DNA from: Streptomyces maremycinicus
GTDB lineage: Bacteria > Actinomycetota > Actinomycetes > Streptomycetales > Streptomycetaceae
Direction of reading: 5' to 3'
DNA length: 64,000 bases
NCBI RefSeq assembly: GCF_001184025.1
Contig: NZ_BBYG01000009.1
Location: 638,145 to 702,144 of the forward strand
Positions 35,028 through 44,008 of the stretch are shown here, piece by piece. Position numbers and translations under genes: made by a program. Position 1 is the stretch's first letter, and each line of letters begins with the position of its first letter. Under the pieces are notes generated by a model. It saw nothing but the letters and a program-made list of their open reading frames with translations. It did not search any database and was not told where the DNA came from.

Positions 35028-35633
35028 TCAGCCGGTCCGGATCACCTGCGTGACCCCGTTGATGATCTGCTGGACGGCGATCGCGGAGAGCATCATGCCC
35101 GCGAGCCGCGTCACCAGGACCACCCCGCCGTCCTTGATGACCCGGATGATCAGCAGCGAGTAGCGCATCACCAGCCACAGCACGACATGGATGGCGAGGA
35201 TGGCCACCCAGACCGACACCTGCGTCGCCGCGCTGTCCGCCTTCTGCACGGCGAGGATGACGGAGACGATCGCACCGGGCCCGGCCAGCAGCGGCATGCC
35301 CAGCGGGACGAGCGCGACGTTGACGTCCTTGGTCTGCTGGGGCTCGTCGGTCTTGCCGGTGAGGAGGTCGAGCGCGATCAGCAGGAGCAGCAGCCCGCCC
35401 GCGATCATCAGCGCGGGGACGGAGACATGCAGATAGTCGAGGATCTGGTGCCCGAGGAGTCCGAAGACGGTGATCACACCGCCGGCCACGCAGACCGCCT
35501 GGAAGGCCATCCGCTTCTGCACCTTGGCGGGGCGTCCGGCGGTCAGCGCGAGGAAGATCGGGGTGATCCCGGGGGGATCCATGATGACGAAAAGGGTGAG
35601 GAAGAGGGAGCCGAAGACGGCGACGTCGAACAT
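35028..35633 (-). CDS. MarC family integral membrane protein
   Basis: 201 residues with six hydrophobic helices. MarC hallmarks: MDPPGITPIFLALTAG, then MPLLAGPGAIVSVI, and the C-terminal RLAGMMLSAIAVQQIINGV. Transport role unproven despite the old multiple-antibiotic-resistance name. It is likely cotranscribed with the PHP gene that ends up upstream on the same strand, 54 bases away. Confidence 0.93.
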   Translation of the reverse strand: MFDVAVFGSLFLTLFVIMDPPGITPIFLALTAGRPAKVQKRMAFQAVCVAGGVITVFGLLGHQILDYLHVSVPALMIAGGLLLLLIALDLLTGKTDEPQQTKDVNVALVPLGMPLLAGPGAIVSVILAVQKADSAATQVSVWVAILAIHVVLWLVMRYSLLIIRVIKDGGVVLVTRLAGMMLSAIAVQQIINGVTQVIRTG

Positions 35634-35687
35634 CAGCGCGAAAGCCTTGCGGGGAGAGAGGTGGACCGGGTCGCGGCGAGGTGAGTC

Positions 35688-36545
35688 TCAGACTCCGCCG
35701 GTGCCCGGGACCGGGAACGCGCCCGTGGCGCGCCGCGTGATCTCCCCGTACACCTCGGGGTCGGTCGTGTACTCGCCGAGCACGCAGGTCTTGCGGCTGC
35801 CGTGGTAGTCCGACGAGCCGGTGACCAGCAGCCCCAGATCGGCGGCGAGCCCGCGCAGCCGCCCCCGCGTGTCCGCGTCGTGGTCCATGTGGTCGACCTC
35901 GATGCCGTCGAGACCGGCGGCCGCCAGCTCGGCGATCACGGACTCCGGCACCGTACGACCGCGCTTGCTCGCTGCCGGGTGCGCGAAGACGGTGACCCCG
36001 CCCGCGCCCTTGACCAGCCGGATCGCCTCGAAGGGATCGGTCTCGTGCTTCGCGACGTGGGCCCGGCCGCCGTCGGCCAGCCAGTGCCCGGTGAAGGCGT
36101 CGTTCACGGTAGGCACGACGCCCAGCTCCACCAGGGCGGTGGCGACATGCGGCCGCCCGACGGACCCCTCGCCCGCGATCCGCGCGACCTGCTCCCAGGT
36201 GACGGGGGCGCCCAGCTCGTTGAGCCTGGCGACCATGGCCCGCGCCCGCGGCACCCGGTCGTCGCGCACCAGCTCACGCTCGGCGAGCAGGGCGGGCTCC
36301 TCGGGGTCGAACAGATAGGCCAGCATGTGCATGCTGATGCCGTCGACACGGCAGGACAGCTCGGCGCCGGTCACCAGGGTGAGCCCCGACGGCAGCGCGG
36401 CGACGGCCTCGGCATAGCCACGGGTGGTGTCGTGATCGGTCAGCGCGACGACGTCCAGACCGGCGGCACCCGCGTTGCGGACCAGCTCGGCCGGGGTGTC
36501 CGTGCCGTCGGAGGCCGTGGAGTGGCAGTGCAGATCGATGCGCAC
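35688..36545 (-). CDS. PHP-domain metal-dependent phosphoesterase (YciV/RNase AM type)
   Basis: 285 residues. Metal ligands are visible in order: DLHCHST at the N-terminus, LTDHDTTRGY, GAELSCR, HMLAYLFD, FAHPAASKRG and a final SSDYHGSRK. The layout matches the stand-alone PHP phosphoesterases that act on 3',5'-bisnucleotides or the 5' ends of RNA. It starts right at the ATG before RIDLHCHS. Precedes marC on the same strand with a 54-base gap. Confidence 0.92.
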   Translation of the reverse strand: MRIDLHCHSTASDGTDTPAELVRNAGAAGLDVVALTDHDTTRGYAEAVAALPSGLTLVTGAELSCRVDGISMHMLAYLFDPEEPALLAERELVRDDRVPRARAMVARLNELGAPVTWEQVARIAGEGSVGRPHVATALVELGVVPTVNDAFTGHWLADGGRAHVAKHETDPFEAIRLVKGAGGVTVFAHPAASKRGRTVPESVIAELAAAGLDGIEVDHMDHDADTRGRLRGLAADLGLLVTGSSDYHGSRKTCVLGEYTTDPEVYGEITRRATGAFPVPGTGGV

Positions 36546-36701
36546 GACGCGAGCTCCAGGCGGTGACGGACGGAAGGGGACGCTCCAGCATAACCGGTAA
36601 TCAACCCCCTCCTGTCACACCCGAAACCCCCGATCACCCCCTACATCGAACTCCGCCGGCGAGCACAGGGACACCGGAGCGCGCCGGTCGCCGCAGGCGA
36701 T

Positions 36702-36752
36702 CAGGGGCGCGGGGAACTGCGCGACCAGCCACGACGGCGCGGCGGACGGCCA
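36702..36752. repeat. Probable dispersed streptomycete intergenic repeat
   Basis: The stretch containing CAGGGGCGCGGGGAACTGCG and CGACCAGCCACGACGGCGCG is, from memory, a common short repeat between genes in many Streptomyces genomes. It lies in the 258-base gap between the PHP gene and the zinc-ribbon gene, where I see no coding sequence. Confidence 0.55.
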
Positions 36753-36803
36753 CGGCCACAAGCCCCTCGAACCGGTGGCAGCCCGCCCGCCCCCGGTGGA
36801 ACG

Positions 36804-37445
36804 CTAGGGCTTCAGCAGACGCGGCGACAGCGCCCCGCACGGCACGAGGTCCACCTCGGCCCCCGCGTCCCGCAGATCCGTCAGCACCAACTCGTCGTAC
36901 ATCAGCAGCCCCGACTGCTCGGGCCAGACCACCGCCCACAGCCACAGCCCGCGCGCCTCCCCCGCGAAGACGGCCCGGTCGTCCGGAGTGGCGGAGACAT
37001 GCCAGAGCGGGGTGGGACGGCCGGCCGCCAGGACCTTGGCCTGCGGGGGTTTCTCGACGCTCATATAAGGACCCGGGTCCGGCCCGTCGACACCGGCGTA
37101 GCGGGCGCCGAGTCCGACACCCAGCTCCTCCGCGACCAGGATCAGCTCACCCATGCCGCCGAGCGGACCGGGCCCGGAACAGGCCACCGCGGTGGCGCGG
37201 CCTCCGCTGCGGTCGTCCCCCGCGTACGTCACCCCGGTGAAGAGCCAGCCGACCGGGAGCGGCCACGGCATCCACACCGGCACCTGTGTGCGGTGCACCA
37301 CCACACCGAGGGCCTCGACGCTGGGCGGGATCACGGGCTGAAGCGGATGGACCGTCCCGTGCACATCGCACTGCCAGGAATCGGCGAAGAGTCCGGGAGC
37401 CCTGACCCGGCCACCACACTTCGGGCAACTGGGTTCGCCCCTCAT
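36804..37445 (-). CDS. Conserved streptomycete protein with N-terminal zinc ribbon (DUF6758-like)
   Basis: 213 residues. Begins MRGEPSCPKCGG with CxxC, and a second Cys in SWQCDVHG, so a small zinc ribbon is likely. The rest is a mixed alpha/beta domain with PVWMPWPLPVGWLFTG and DLVPCGALSPRLLKP. No catalytic pattern recognised. Single leftward gene, divergent from the MFS exporter. The DUF label is from memory and moderately certain. Confidence 0.75.
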   Translation of the reverse strand: MRGEPSCPKCGGRVRAPGLFADSWQCDVHGTVHPLQPVIPPSVEALGVVVHRTQVPVWMPWPLPVGWLFTGVTYAGDDRSGGRATAVACSGPGPLGGMGELILVAEELGVGLGARYAGVDGPDPGPYMSVEKPPQAKVLAAGRPTPLWHVSATPDDRAVFAGEARGLWLWAVVWPEQSGLLMYDELVLTDLRDAGAEVDLVPCGALSPRLLKP

Positions 37446-37544
37446 AGAGCCCCACGGTCCTACCCGAGCCCGCCCACGTCAAGGACGATCACCCGTCCGG
37501 ACGGAAGTGACCACCCGCGAAGATTTACGTGTAGCTTGCATTAA

Positions 37545-37557
37545 TTAGGTGCTCTAA
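37545..37557. promoter_or_regulatory. Possible MarR-type operator upstream of the MFS gene
   Basis: TTAG (37545-37548) and CTAA (37554-37557) flank five bases inside an AT-rich promoter segment (TTGCATTAATTAGGTGCTC). A TATATACC element lies just downstream. This resembles operators of MarR-family repressors that control drug exporters, but no such regulator is adjacent. Confidence 0.35.
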
Positions 37558-37600
37558 CTTATCGTGTGTATATACCAACTACCTTCGAGAGGTGAGCGGA

Positions 37601-38836
37601 GTGAGCGCAACCACGGACCCGTTCGACGCGGGAGCCGGAAGCATCCTGCGGCAGCCGAAGGCGGTGTGGGCGACGGCCGGCGCGTCCGTCGTCGCCTTCA
37701 TGGGCATCGGCCTCGTCGACCCGATCCTGCCGTCCATCGCCCAGGGGCTGGACGCCACACCCGGGCAGGTCTCCCTGCTCTTCACCTCGTACTTCCTGAT
37801 CACCGCCGTCGCGATGCTGATCACCGGCTTCGTCTCCAGCCGGATCGGCGGCCGCCGGACGCTGTTGGCCGGCCTCGCCCTCGTCGTCGTCTTCGCGGGC
37901 CTCGCGGGCACGTCCGGCTCGGTCGCCGAACTCGTCGGCTTCCGGGCGGGCTGGGGACTCGGCAACGCGCTGTTCGTGTCGACCGCCCTCGCGGTGATCG
38001 TCGGCGCGGCGGCCGGCGGCAGCGCGGCCGCCATCCTGCTGTACGAGTCCGCCCTCGGCCTCGGCATGGCCTGCGGACCGCTGCTCGGCGCGCTGCTCGG
38101 CGACGCCAGCTGGCGCTACCCCTTCTTCGGCACCGCGTTCCTGATGGCGATCGGCTTCCTGTGCATCACGGTGTTCCTGAAGGACCAGCCGCGGCCGGCC
38201 CGGAAGATCTCCGTCCTGGACCCGATCAGGGCGCTCGGCCACGGCGGTCTCGCCTCCGCGGCGGCCTCGGCGTTCTTCTACAACTACACGTTCTTCACCG
38301 TGCTGGCCTTCACCCCGTTCGTGCTGAACATGACCCCCTACAAGTCGGGGGCGGTGTTCTTCGCCTGGGGCGTGCTGCTCGCCGTCTTCTCCGTGCTGGT
38401 GGCACCGCGGCTCCAGGCGCGGTTCGGCTCGCTGAAGGTGCTCGGCGGATCGCTGGTGCTGCTCGCCGCGGACGTGCTCGTCCTCGGGTACGGCGACCAC
38501 ACCACGGCGATCGTCTGCACGATCCTGTCGGGCGCGTTCATCGGCGTGAACAACACGGTCTACACCGAGTTGGCGCTCGGCGTCTCGGACGCCCCGCGCC
38601 CGGTGGCCAGCGCCGGCTACAACTTCGTGCGGTGGTTCGCGGCCGCGGCCGCGCCGTACTTCGCGCCGAAGATCGAGGAATGGACCGACATCCGTGTCCC
38701 GTTCGTCGTCGCGGCGGTCACCGCGGTGCTCGGCGCGCTCGTGGTCGTCGTCCGGCGGAAGGCGCTCACCCACGAGGCCGAGGAACTGGAGCCCCGGCAC
38801 GCGACGGAGGACGGGGTCGCGGTCTTCGCCGGTTGA
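37601..38836 (+). CDS. Major facilitator superfamily exporter
   Basis: 411 residues from GTG 37601, with AGAGGTGA upstream at good spacing; GTG 37592 is too close to that site. Twelve hydrophobic segments. The loop 2-3 motif reads GFVSSRIGGRRTLLAG, and motif C-like glycines occur in ESALGLGMACGPLLGALLG, features of drug/proton antiporters. The C-terminus is a short charged tail. Probably exports a drug or small metabolite. Single gene with an AT-rich regulated-looking promoter. Confidence 0.9.
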   Translation: MSATTDPFDAGAGSILRQPKAVWATAGASVVAFMGIGLVDPILPSIAQGLDATPGQVSLLFTSYFLITAVAMLITGFVSSRIGGRRTLLAGLALVVVFAGLAGTSGSVAELVGFRAGWGLGNALFVSTALAVIVGAAAGGSAAAILLYESALGLGMACGPLLGALLGDASWRYPFFGTAFLMAIGFLCITVFLKDQPRPARKISVLDPIRALGHGGLASAAASAFFYNYTFFTVLAFTPFVLNMTPYKSGAVFFAWGVLLAVFSVLVAPRLQARFGSLKVLGGSLVLLAADVLVLGYGDHTTAIVCTILSGAFIGVNNTVYTELALGVSDAPRPVASAGYNFVRWFAAAAAPYFAPKIEEWTDIRVPFVVAAVTAVLGALVVVVRRKALTHEAEELEPRHATEDGVAVFAG

Positions 38837-38897
38837 CCCGACCGGGCGTCAACTGCCGACGGCAGGCCGAGCGTTGGTGACATCGGTCACCCGGGCC

Positions 38898-39482
38898 TCA
38901 GTCGAGCGGGACGGACCGCCGGGACGGATCCCGCAGGTCCGTCCCGTTCGTCAGCCAGCGCTCCTGAAGAGCCTGGGCGCCGTGCACACGCTTCCAGGCC
39001 GCCTCGTTGGGGGTCATGGGGAGCAGGGGCAGGAAGCGCACCGGGTCGAGGGGCTCGTCGAGTGCGAGATCCTCGACCAGACCGCCCGGCTCGGCGACCA
39101 GGACCGAGGTGAACGGGGCACCGGGCCACAGGGGTTCGCCCACGTCCAGGGAGCTGCCGGGAGCCACGATCACCCCCTCGACCTGCGGGGACGCGGCCAG
39201 CACGGCCAGCGGGCGGAGCACCTTGTCGGTGTCGGACACACCGGGCCGGACGGACAGCACCAGCTCGGCGCGCGGCCCCTCGACCGGGTCGGCGAGCATC
39301 GCCGTCGGATCGCTCATCGGCTGCGCGGACATGCCGAGCGTGGCGTAGCGGACGACGTCACCCTCGTGGAAGCGCAGCACCTCGAGGCGGTCCGTACCGA
39401 GGAAGGTGACCGCGGCGCGGGCGTCCGGCTCGCCGAGCGCGCTGCGCAGACGGGCCTCGACCAGAGGAAGAACATCAAGCAT
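38898..39482 (-). CDS. Suppressor-of-fused (SUFU) domain protein
   Basis: 194 residues from ATG 39482 (a TTG at 39515 is the alternative). LGTDRLEVLRFHEGDVVRYATLGMSAQPM and ELVLSVRPG with a late PFTSVLVAEPGG match the bacterial SUFU domain. Its landmarks here are YATLGMS and LLPMTPNEA. Bacterial members are often immunity-like or of unknown role. No toxin gene is adjacent, so no immunity role is claimed. TATGCT six bases before the ATG suggests leaderless transcription. Confidence 0.8.
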   Translation of the reverse strand: MLDVLPLVEARLRSALGEPDARAAVTFLGTDRLEVLRFHEGDVVRYATLGMSAQPMSDPTAMLADPVEGPRAELVLSVRPGVSDTDKVLRPLAVLAASPQVEGVIVAPGSSLDVGEPLWPGAPFTSVLVAEPGGLVEDLALDEPLDPVRFLPLLPMTPNEAAWKRVHGAQALQERWLTNGTDLRDPSRRSVPLD

Positions 39483-39973
39483 GCGGCGAGCATAGAACTC
39501 GTCGGTGCGGGGCAAAGCAGCGCCTTGACACTTCGGTCGACTGCTATTCTGGCCCGGTGGTTCGGGGCAGCACGCAGAAGCGTCGCGATCTTGCCCCGAC
39601 GCAGACGAGACTCCCTTACGAGGGACCGGCTGGAGGAGGTGGGGCTGTCATGGATCGAAGTCACCCGTGCAGTACCACTCGCTCTTCCTGCCGCTGACGC
39701 TGCTGCTCCGGCTTCTTGGCCCCCGGCTGGTCGCCACCTCTCGCGCTCATCTTCATGCGGAAGAGCACTTCGTTTCCTTTTTCACCTGATCTGCTCGATC
39801 TGTCTGATCTGCCAGATCTCTCCGGTCTGATTCAGTAGCGAAGCTCGCCACCGCGACGGAGCGGTGCTCCCCGCTTTGTGGACGTGCCAAACCTCCGCAC
39901 GCAGGACGTCCTCATTCCGGGCAGTTCCACCCGTCGTGGCGGTCTTTCTTTGCTAGTCGCGAAGGAGCCTGCC
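39483..39973 (+). promoter_or_regulatory. 491-base upstream region of corA with TTGACA element and leader ORF
   Basis: TTGACA starts near 39526, with TATTCT 14 bases after it and hence an unusual spacing. The rest is a leader of about 420 bases holding the short ORF at 39650, a pyrimidine-rich run with several CTGATCTG-like repeats (39785-39835), and a GGAGC-GGT-GCTCC stem near 39860. I do not recognise a known magnesium riboswitch class. Confidence 0.5.
39650..39697 (+). CDS. Putative 15-residue leader peptide upstream of corA
   Basis: ATG 39650 follows GGAGGAGG by about nine bases, one of the strongest ribosome sites in the window. It encodes MDRSHPCSTTRSSCR then TGA. The peptide is rich in Ser, Arg and Cys with a Pro early. 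It lies 276 bases before the corA start. A longer frame from GTG 39557 reads into it. Leader peptides regulate several magnesium transporter genes, so a similar role is suggested here, not shown. Confidence 0.6.
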   Translation: MDRSHPCSTTRSSCR

Positions 39974-41104
39974 ATGTCGATGATCCGCGACCTCCGTGCC
40001 GTAGTCCGCCCGGCCCGCCCCTCCCTGCGCAAGGGGGGCGGGCGCACGGACACCGGCGCCTACGACACCACCCGCGACCCCGCGACGCCGTCGGCCGTCG
40101 TCGACTGCGCGGTCTACCGCGACGGAGCCCGCGTCGCCCACACGCAGCCCCCGACCCCGCAGGAGGCCATGCGTCAGGTGCGGCGCGACGGAGGCTTCGT
40201 GTGGATCGGGCTGCACGAGCCGACCGAGGCCGAATTCGCCGGTATCGCGGCGGAGTTCGGACTGCACCCGCTGGCCGTGGAGGACGCCGTGCAGGCGCAC
40301 CAGCGGCCCAAGCTGGAGCGCTACGACGACTCGCTGTTCACGGTCTTCAAGACCATCCACTACATCGAGCACGACCGGCTGACGGCCAACAGCGAGGTCG
40401 TCGAGACCGGTGAGGTCATGTGCTTCACCGGCAAGGACTTCTTCATCACCGTCCGGCACGGCGGCCAGGGCTCGCTGCGCGCGCTGCGCCACCGCCTCCA
40501 GGACGACCCCGAGCTGCTCGCCAAGGGTCCCTCGGCGGTGCTGCACGCCATCGCCGACCACGTCGTCGACGGCTACATCGCGGTGGCGGACGCCGTGCAG
40601 GACGACATCGACGAGGTCGAGACGGAGGTGTTCTCGCCGGGACGCAAGGGCAGCCCGCGCGGCACGGACGCCGGGCGGATCTACCAACTCAAGCGTGAGG
40701 TACTGGAGTTCAAGCGCGCGGTGTCGCCGCTGCTGCGGCCGATGCAGCTGCTGAGCGAGCGGCCGATGCGCCTGGTCGACCCCGACATCCAGAAGTACTT
40801 CCGGGACGTCGCCGACCACCTCGCCCGGGTCCAGGAGCAGGTCATCGGCTTCGACGAACTGCTCAACTCGATCCTCCAGGCCAACCTCGCGCAGGCGTCC
40901 GTCGCGCAGAACGAGGACATGCGGAAGATCACGTCCTGGGCCGCCATCATCGCCGTACCGACGATGGTGTGCGGGGTGTACGGGATGAACTTCGACTACA
41001 TGCCGGAACTGCACTGGAAGTTCGGCTATCCCGTGGTCATGTCGGCCATGGTGGCGCTCTGTGTCGGGATCCACCGCACCCTGAAGCGCAACGGCTGGCT
41101 GTGA
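39974..41104 (+). CDS. corA: CorA family magnesium/cobalt channel
   Basis: 376 residues from ATG 39974 with GAAGGAG upstream; longer frames lack a site. The C-terminus has the CorA signature YGMNFDYMPEL between two membrane helices (ITSWAAIIAVPTMVCGVYGM and YPVVMSAMVALCVGI), ending in the basic KRNGWL. The long cytosolic N-terminal funnel domain contains HPLAVEDAVQAHQRPKLE, typical of the family. It is a pentameric divalent-cation channel in the membrane. Expression may be controlled through the long leader and short ORF upstream. Confidence 0.95.
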   Translation: MSMIRDLRAVVRPARPSLRKGGGRTDTGAYDTTRDPATPSAVVDCAVYRDGARVAHTQPPTPQEAMRQVRRDGGFVWIGLHEPTEAEFAGIAAEFGLHPLAVEDAVQAHQRPKLERYDDSLFTVFKTIHYIEHDRLTANSEVVETGEVMCFTGKDFFITVRHGGQGSLRALRHRLQDDPELLAKGPSAVLHAIADHVVDGYIAVADAVQDDIDEVETEVFSPGRKGSPRGTDAGRIYQLKREVLEFKRAVSPLLRPMQLLSERPMRLVDPDIQKYFRDVADHLARVQEQVIGFDELLNSILQANLAQASVAQNEDMRKITSWAAIIAVPTMVCGVYGMNFDYMPELHWKFGYPVVMSAMVALCVGIHRTLKRNGWL

Positions 41105-41137
41105 GCGCCCCGGTACCGGCTGGCTAGGGTGAGGCCC

Positions 41138-41656
41138 ATGACAAGAGAGCTGCTGCTCGACCAGGCCCTCGTCGAGGAGGCCACCAAGAAGTCCGGCCTC
41201 GTCTGGGTCCGGGGCGCCGGTGAACCGGCCGCTCGGGCGCTGTGGCACGTGTGGCACGAGGGCGCGGCCTGTCTGGTCGGTGACGGGCCCGGCGAGCAGC
41301 CGCTGCCCGGGCTGACCGAGGGCGGTTCGGCCGAGGTCACCGTCCGCAGCAAGGACAAGGGCGGCCGGCTGGTCTCCTGGACGGCGAAGGTCGTCACCCT
41401 CGCGCCCGGCTCCGAGGCGTGGCAGGCGGCCGTCGCCCAGCTCAAGGGCAAGCGGCTGAACGCGCCCGACGGAGAGGCGATGACCGAACGCTGGGCGCGC
41501 GAGTGCCGGGTGCTCCGGCTGGAGCCGACGGGGGCCACGCTGCCCCTGCCCGAGGGGGATCTGGCGGCCCGGCCGCTGCCCTCGCCCGCCACCACGCGGC
41601 AGCCGGCGCCCGCGGGACTGCCGAAGCTGCTGCTGCGCAAGCGCAGACGCGCCTAG
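41138..41656 (+). CDS. Conserved hypothetical, possible FMN/F420-binding split-barrel protein
   Basis: 172 residues from ATG 41138, preceded by AGGGTGAGG. Features: SGLVWVRGAGEPAARALWHVWHEGAACLV near the N-terminus and WTAKVVTLAPGSEAWQAA, a beta-barrel-like pattern that resembles pyridoxamine-oxidase-like proteins. The C-terminus is Pro-rich and ends LLRKRRRA. Fold suggestion is weak. It follows corA by 33 bases and may be cotranscribed. Confidence 0.75.
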   Translation: MTRELLLDQALVEEATKKSGLVWVRGAGEPAARALWHVWHEGAACLVGDGPGEQPLPGLTEGGSAEVTVRSKDKGGRLVSWTAKVVTLAPGSEAWQAAVAQLKGKRLNAPDGEAMTERWARECRVLRLEPTGATLPLPEGDLAARPLPSPATTRQPAPAGLPKLLLRKRRRA

Positions 41657-41748
41657 CCGGCCGCGTACGGCGGCCGGTGGCGCGGGACGGCCGGTGGCGC
41701 GCACGACGGATCACCGCGAACGCGACACGGATCACCGCGAACGGCGAG

Positions 41749-42501
41749 TCACGAGGTCGGGAGCTGCTTCCCGTAGTCCACCGTCTCGTCCTTCGCCGGT
41801 TCCTCCAGGGCGAAGTCCTTCCCCCAGGAGGAGAAGCTGAGCGTCCCCGCCCCTCCGGCGCGCTCCAGGCGCAGCGGATAGGGCTTGCCCTCCAGCGACA
41901 CCTCCAGCTTGCCGCCGGAGCCGCCGTCGCCGGTGATGCGGATCGTGCGGACGCCGGACTGCTCGTGGTGGCCGTCGGTGGCCAGCGCGCCGTGCAGCGT
42001 CAGCAGACCGTCGAGGAGGAGGTCCTTGTCCGTGAAGCCGCTGAACTTCTTGTACGAGGGGTCGCCCGTCGGCACCTTCACGTACTTGCCGTCGAGCTTG
42101 TCGGCGGCCGCCGTGTCCGAACCGTCCTCGCCGGACTTGCCGTCCTCCTTGTTCCAGAACGCCGCGTCGGCCTTCAGGTACAGCTGCTCACCGACCCGGA
42201 GCAGGTGGAAGGTGGCGCCCTCGGCGGTGACCGAGCCGGTGCCGCCGTCCGCCTTCAGGCTCATGTCCAGCTTGTACGTGTGCCCGCTGGTGACCACGCT
42301 GCCGGACAGCCGCACCGCGTCCACGGCGTCGGCCGCGGCCTTCGTCCTCGCCTGGATCTGCGCGGCGGACAGCTTGCCGACCCCGTTCGTGCCCGCGTCC
42401 GGATCCTCGCTGCACCCGGTCAGTCCCATGCCCACGGCCAGTGCGCACAACGTGCCCACCAGCGAGGCGCGGCGGGTTCGGCTCCGGAGAATCGCAGTCA
42501 C
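41749..42501 (-). CDS. LppX/LprAFG-like lipoprotein
   Basis: 250 residues from GTG 42501. Lipoprotein signal with lipobox VGMGLTGC. The mature part resembles the LolA-like fold of LprG/LppX family: VDAVRLSGSVVTSGHTYKLDMSLKADGG, LLRVGEQLYLKADAAFW and DKYVKV-like strands, ending FALEEPAKDETVDYG. In mycobacteria these proteins carry lipids across the cell envelope. Convergent with the gene before it, divergent from the MgtE-N gene. Confidence 0.8.
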   Translation of the reverse strand: MTAILRSRTRRASLVGTLCALAVGMGLTGCSEDPDAGTNGVGKLSAAQIQARTKAAADAVDAVRLSGSVVTSGHTYKLDMSLKADGGTGSVTAEGATFHLLRVGEQLYLKADAAFWNKEDGKSGEDGSDTAAADKLDGKYVKVPTGDPSYKKFSGFTDKDLLLDGLLTLHGALATDGHHEQSGVRTIRITGDGGSGGKLEVSLEGKPYPLRLERAGGAGTLSFSSWGKDFALEEPAKDETVDYGKQLPTS

Positions 42502-42712
42502 AGAGAAGGCCGCCTTTCTGCGGGGGTGTGCTGAGCGGCGTACGGCAGCGTACCGGGGTGGCGGTGCGCCGGCGGAGCCAGTCCGTCCGGACCGCCCACC
42601 AGGGCGGATCCGATCGGGACGGGCTAGCCTGAAGCCCGCACGAGCGGGCAATTGGGAAAAGGACATCACCGGCAACAGCCCTGACGGCTGTACTGATGAA
42701 GGAGGTGCGGTC

Positions 42713-44008
42713 ATGGTGGCGGGCGCCCCGCGGATCTTCGTGTCGCACCTCTCCGGCGTTCCGGTCTTCGACCCGAGCGGCGACCAGGTGGGGCGGGTCC
42801 GCGATCTGGTCGTGATGCTGCGGGTGCGACGGCGGCCGCCGAGGGTGCTCGGGCTGGTCGTCGAACTGTCCACCCGGCGCCGCATCTTCCTGCCCATGAC
42901 CCGGGTGACCGGCATCGAGTCCGGCCAGGTCATCACCACCGGCGTGCTCAACGTCCGCCGCTTCGAGCAGCGGCCCACCGAGCGTCTCGTCTTCGGGGAG
43001 CTGCTCGACCGGCGCGTCACGCTCGGCGAGACCGGCGAGGAGGTCACCGTCCTCGACGTGTCGGTGCAGCAGCTGCCGGCCCGCCGGGACTGGGAGCTCG
43101 ACCGTGTCTTCGTGCGCAAGGGGAAGCGGGCGACCGCCTTCCGGCGCGCGAAGGGCGAGACGCTGACCGTGGAGTGGTCGGCAGTCACCGGGTTCTCGCT
43201 GGAGGAGCACGGGCAGGGCGCGGAGAGCCTGCTCGCCACCTTCGAGCAGCTGCGCCCCGCCGACCTCGCCAACGTGCTGCACCATCTGTCGCCGAAGCGG
43301 CGCGCCGAGGTCGCCGCCGCGCTCGACGACGACCGTCTCGCCGACGTCCTCGAAGAGCTCCCGGAGGACGACCAGATCGAGATCCTCGGCAAGCTGAAGG
43401 AGGAGCGCGCGGCGGACGTCCTGGAGGCCATGGACCCCGACGACGCGGCCGACCTGCTCTCCGAACTCCCGGAGCAGGACCAGGAACGGCTGCTCAGCCT
43501 GATGCAGCCCGACGACGCGGCCGACATGCGGCGCCTGCTGTCGTACGAGGAGCACACCGCGGGCGGGCTGATGACCACCGAGCCGATCATCCTGCGCCCC
43601 GACGCCACCGTCGCCGACGCCCTCGCCCGCGTCCGCAACCGCGACCTCTCCCCCGCCCTCGCCGCCCAGGTCTACGTCTGCCGCCCGCCCGACGAGACGC
43701 CGACCGGCAAGTACCTCGGCACGGTCCACTTCCAGCGGCTGCTGCGCGACCCCCCGTACACGCTGGTCAGCTCCATGCTCGACGACGATCTCCAGGCGCT
43801 GGCGCCGGACGCCGCGCTGCCGGTGGTCGCCGGGTTCTTCGCCACGTACGACATGGTCGCGGCGCCCGTGGTCGACGAGGCGGGCTCGCTGCTGGGCGCG
43901 GTGACCGTGGACGACGTCCTGGACCACATGCTGCCGGAGGACTGGCGCGAGACGGAGTTCCACCTCGACGAGGACACGAGCGAGGAGGGGGGCAGGGATG
44001 GCTCCTGA
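42713..44008 (+). CDS. MgtE N-domain / CBS protein with PRC-barrel-like N-terminus, no membrane domain
   Basis: 431 residues from ATG 42713 with GGAGGTG upstream. Residues about 1-75 look like a PRC barrel (VSHLSGVPVFDPSGDQVGRV). Residues about 165-280 are the MgtE N superhelical repeat domain (PADLANVLHHLSPKRRAEV, LEELPEDDQIEILGKL, PDDAADLLSELPEQDQERLL). Two CBS-like segments follow (TAGGLMTTEPIIL and DMVAAPVVDEAGSLLGAV). It has the regulatory half of the MgtE magnesium channel but stops before the pore. The DUF1003 membrane gene overlaps it by 11 bases, suggesting partnership. Confidence 0.9.
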   Translation: MVAGAPRIFVSHLSGVPVFDPSGDQVGRVRDLVVMLRVRRRPPRVLGLVVELSTRRRIFLPMTRVTGIESGQVITTGVLNVRRFEQRPTERLVFGELLDRRVTLGETGEEVTVLDVSVQQLPARRDWELDRVFVRKGKRATAFRRAKGETLTVEWSAVTGFSLEEHGQGAESLLATFEQLRPADLANVLHHLSPKRRAEVAAALDDDRLADVLEELPEDDQIEILGKLKEERAADVLEAMDPDDAADLLSELPEQDQERLLSLMQPDDAADMRRLLSYEEHTAGGLMTTEPIILRPDATVADALARVRNRDLSPALAAQVYVCRPPDETPTGKYLGTVHFQRLLRDPPYTLVSSMLDDDLQALAPDAALPVVAGFFATYDMVAAPVVDEAGSLLGAVTVDDVLDHMLPEDWRETEFHLDEDTSEEGGRDGS

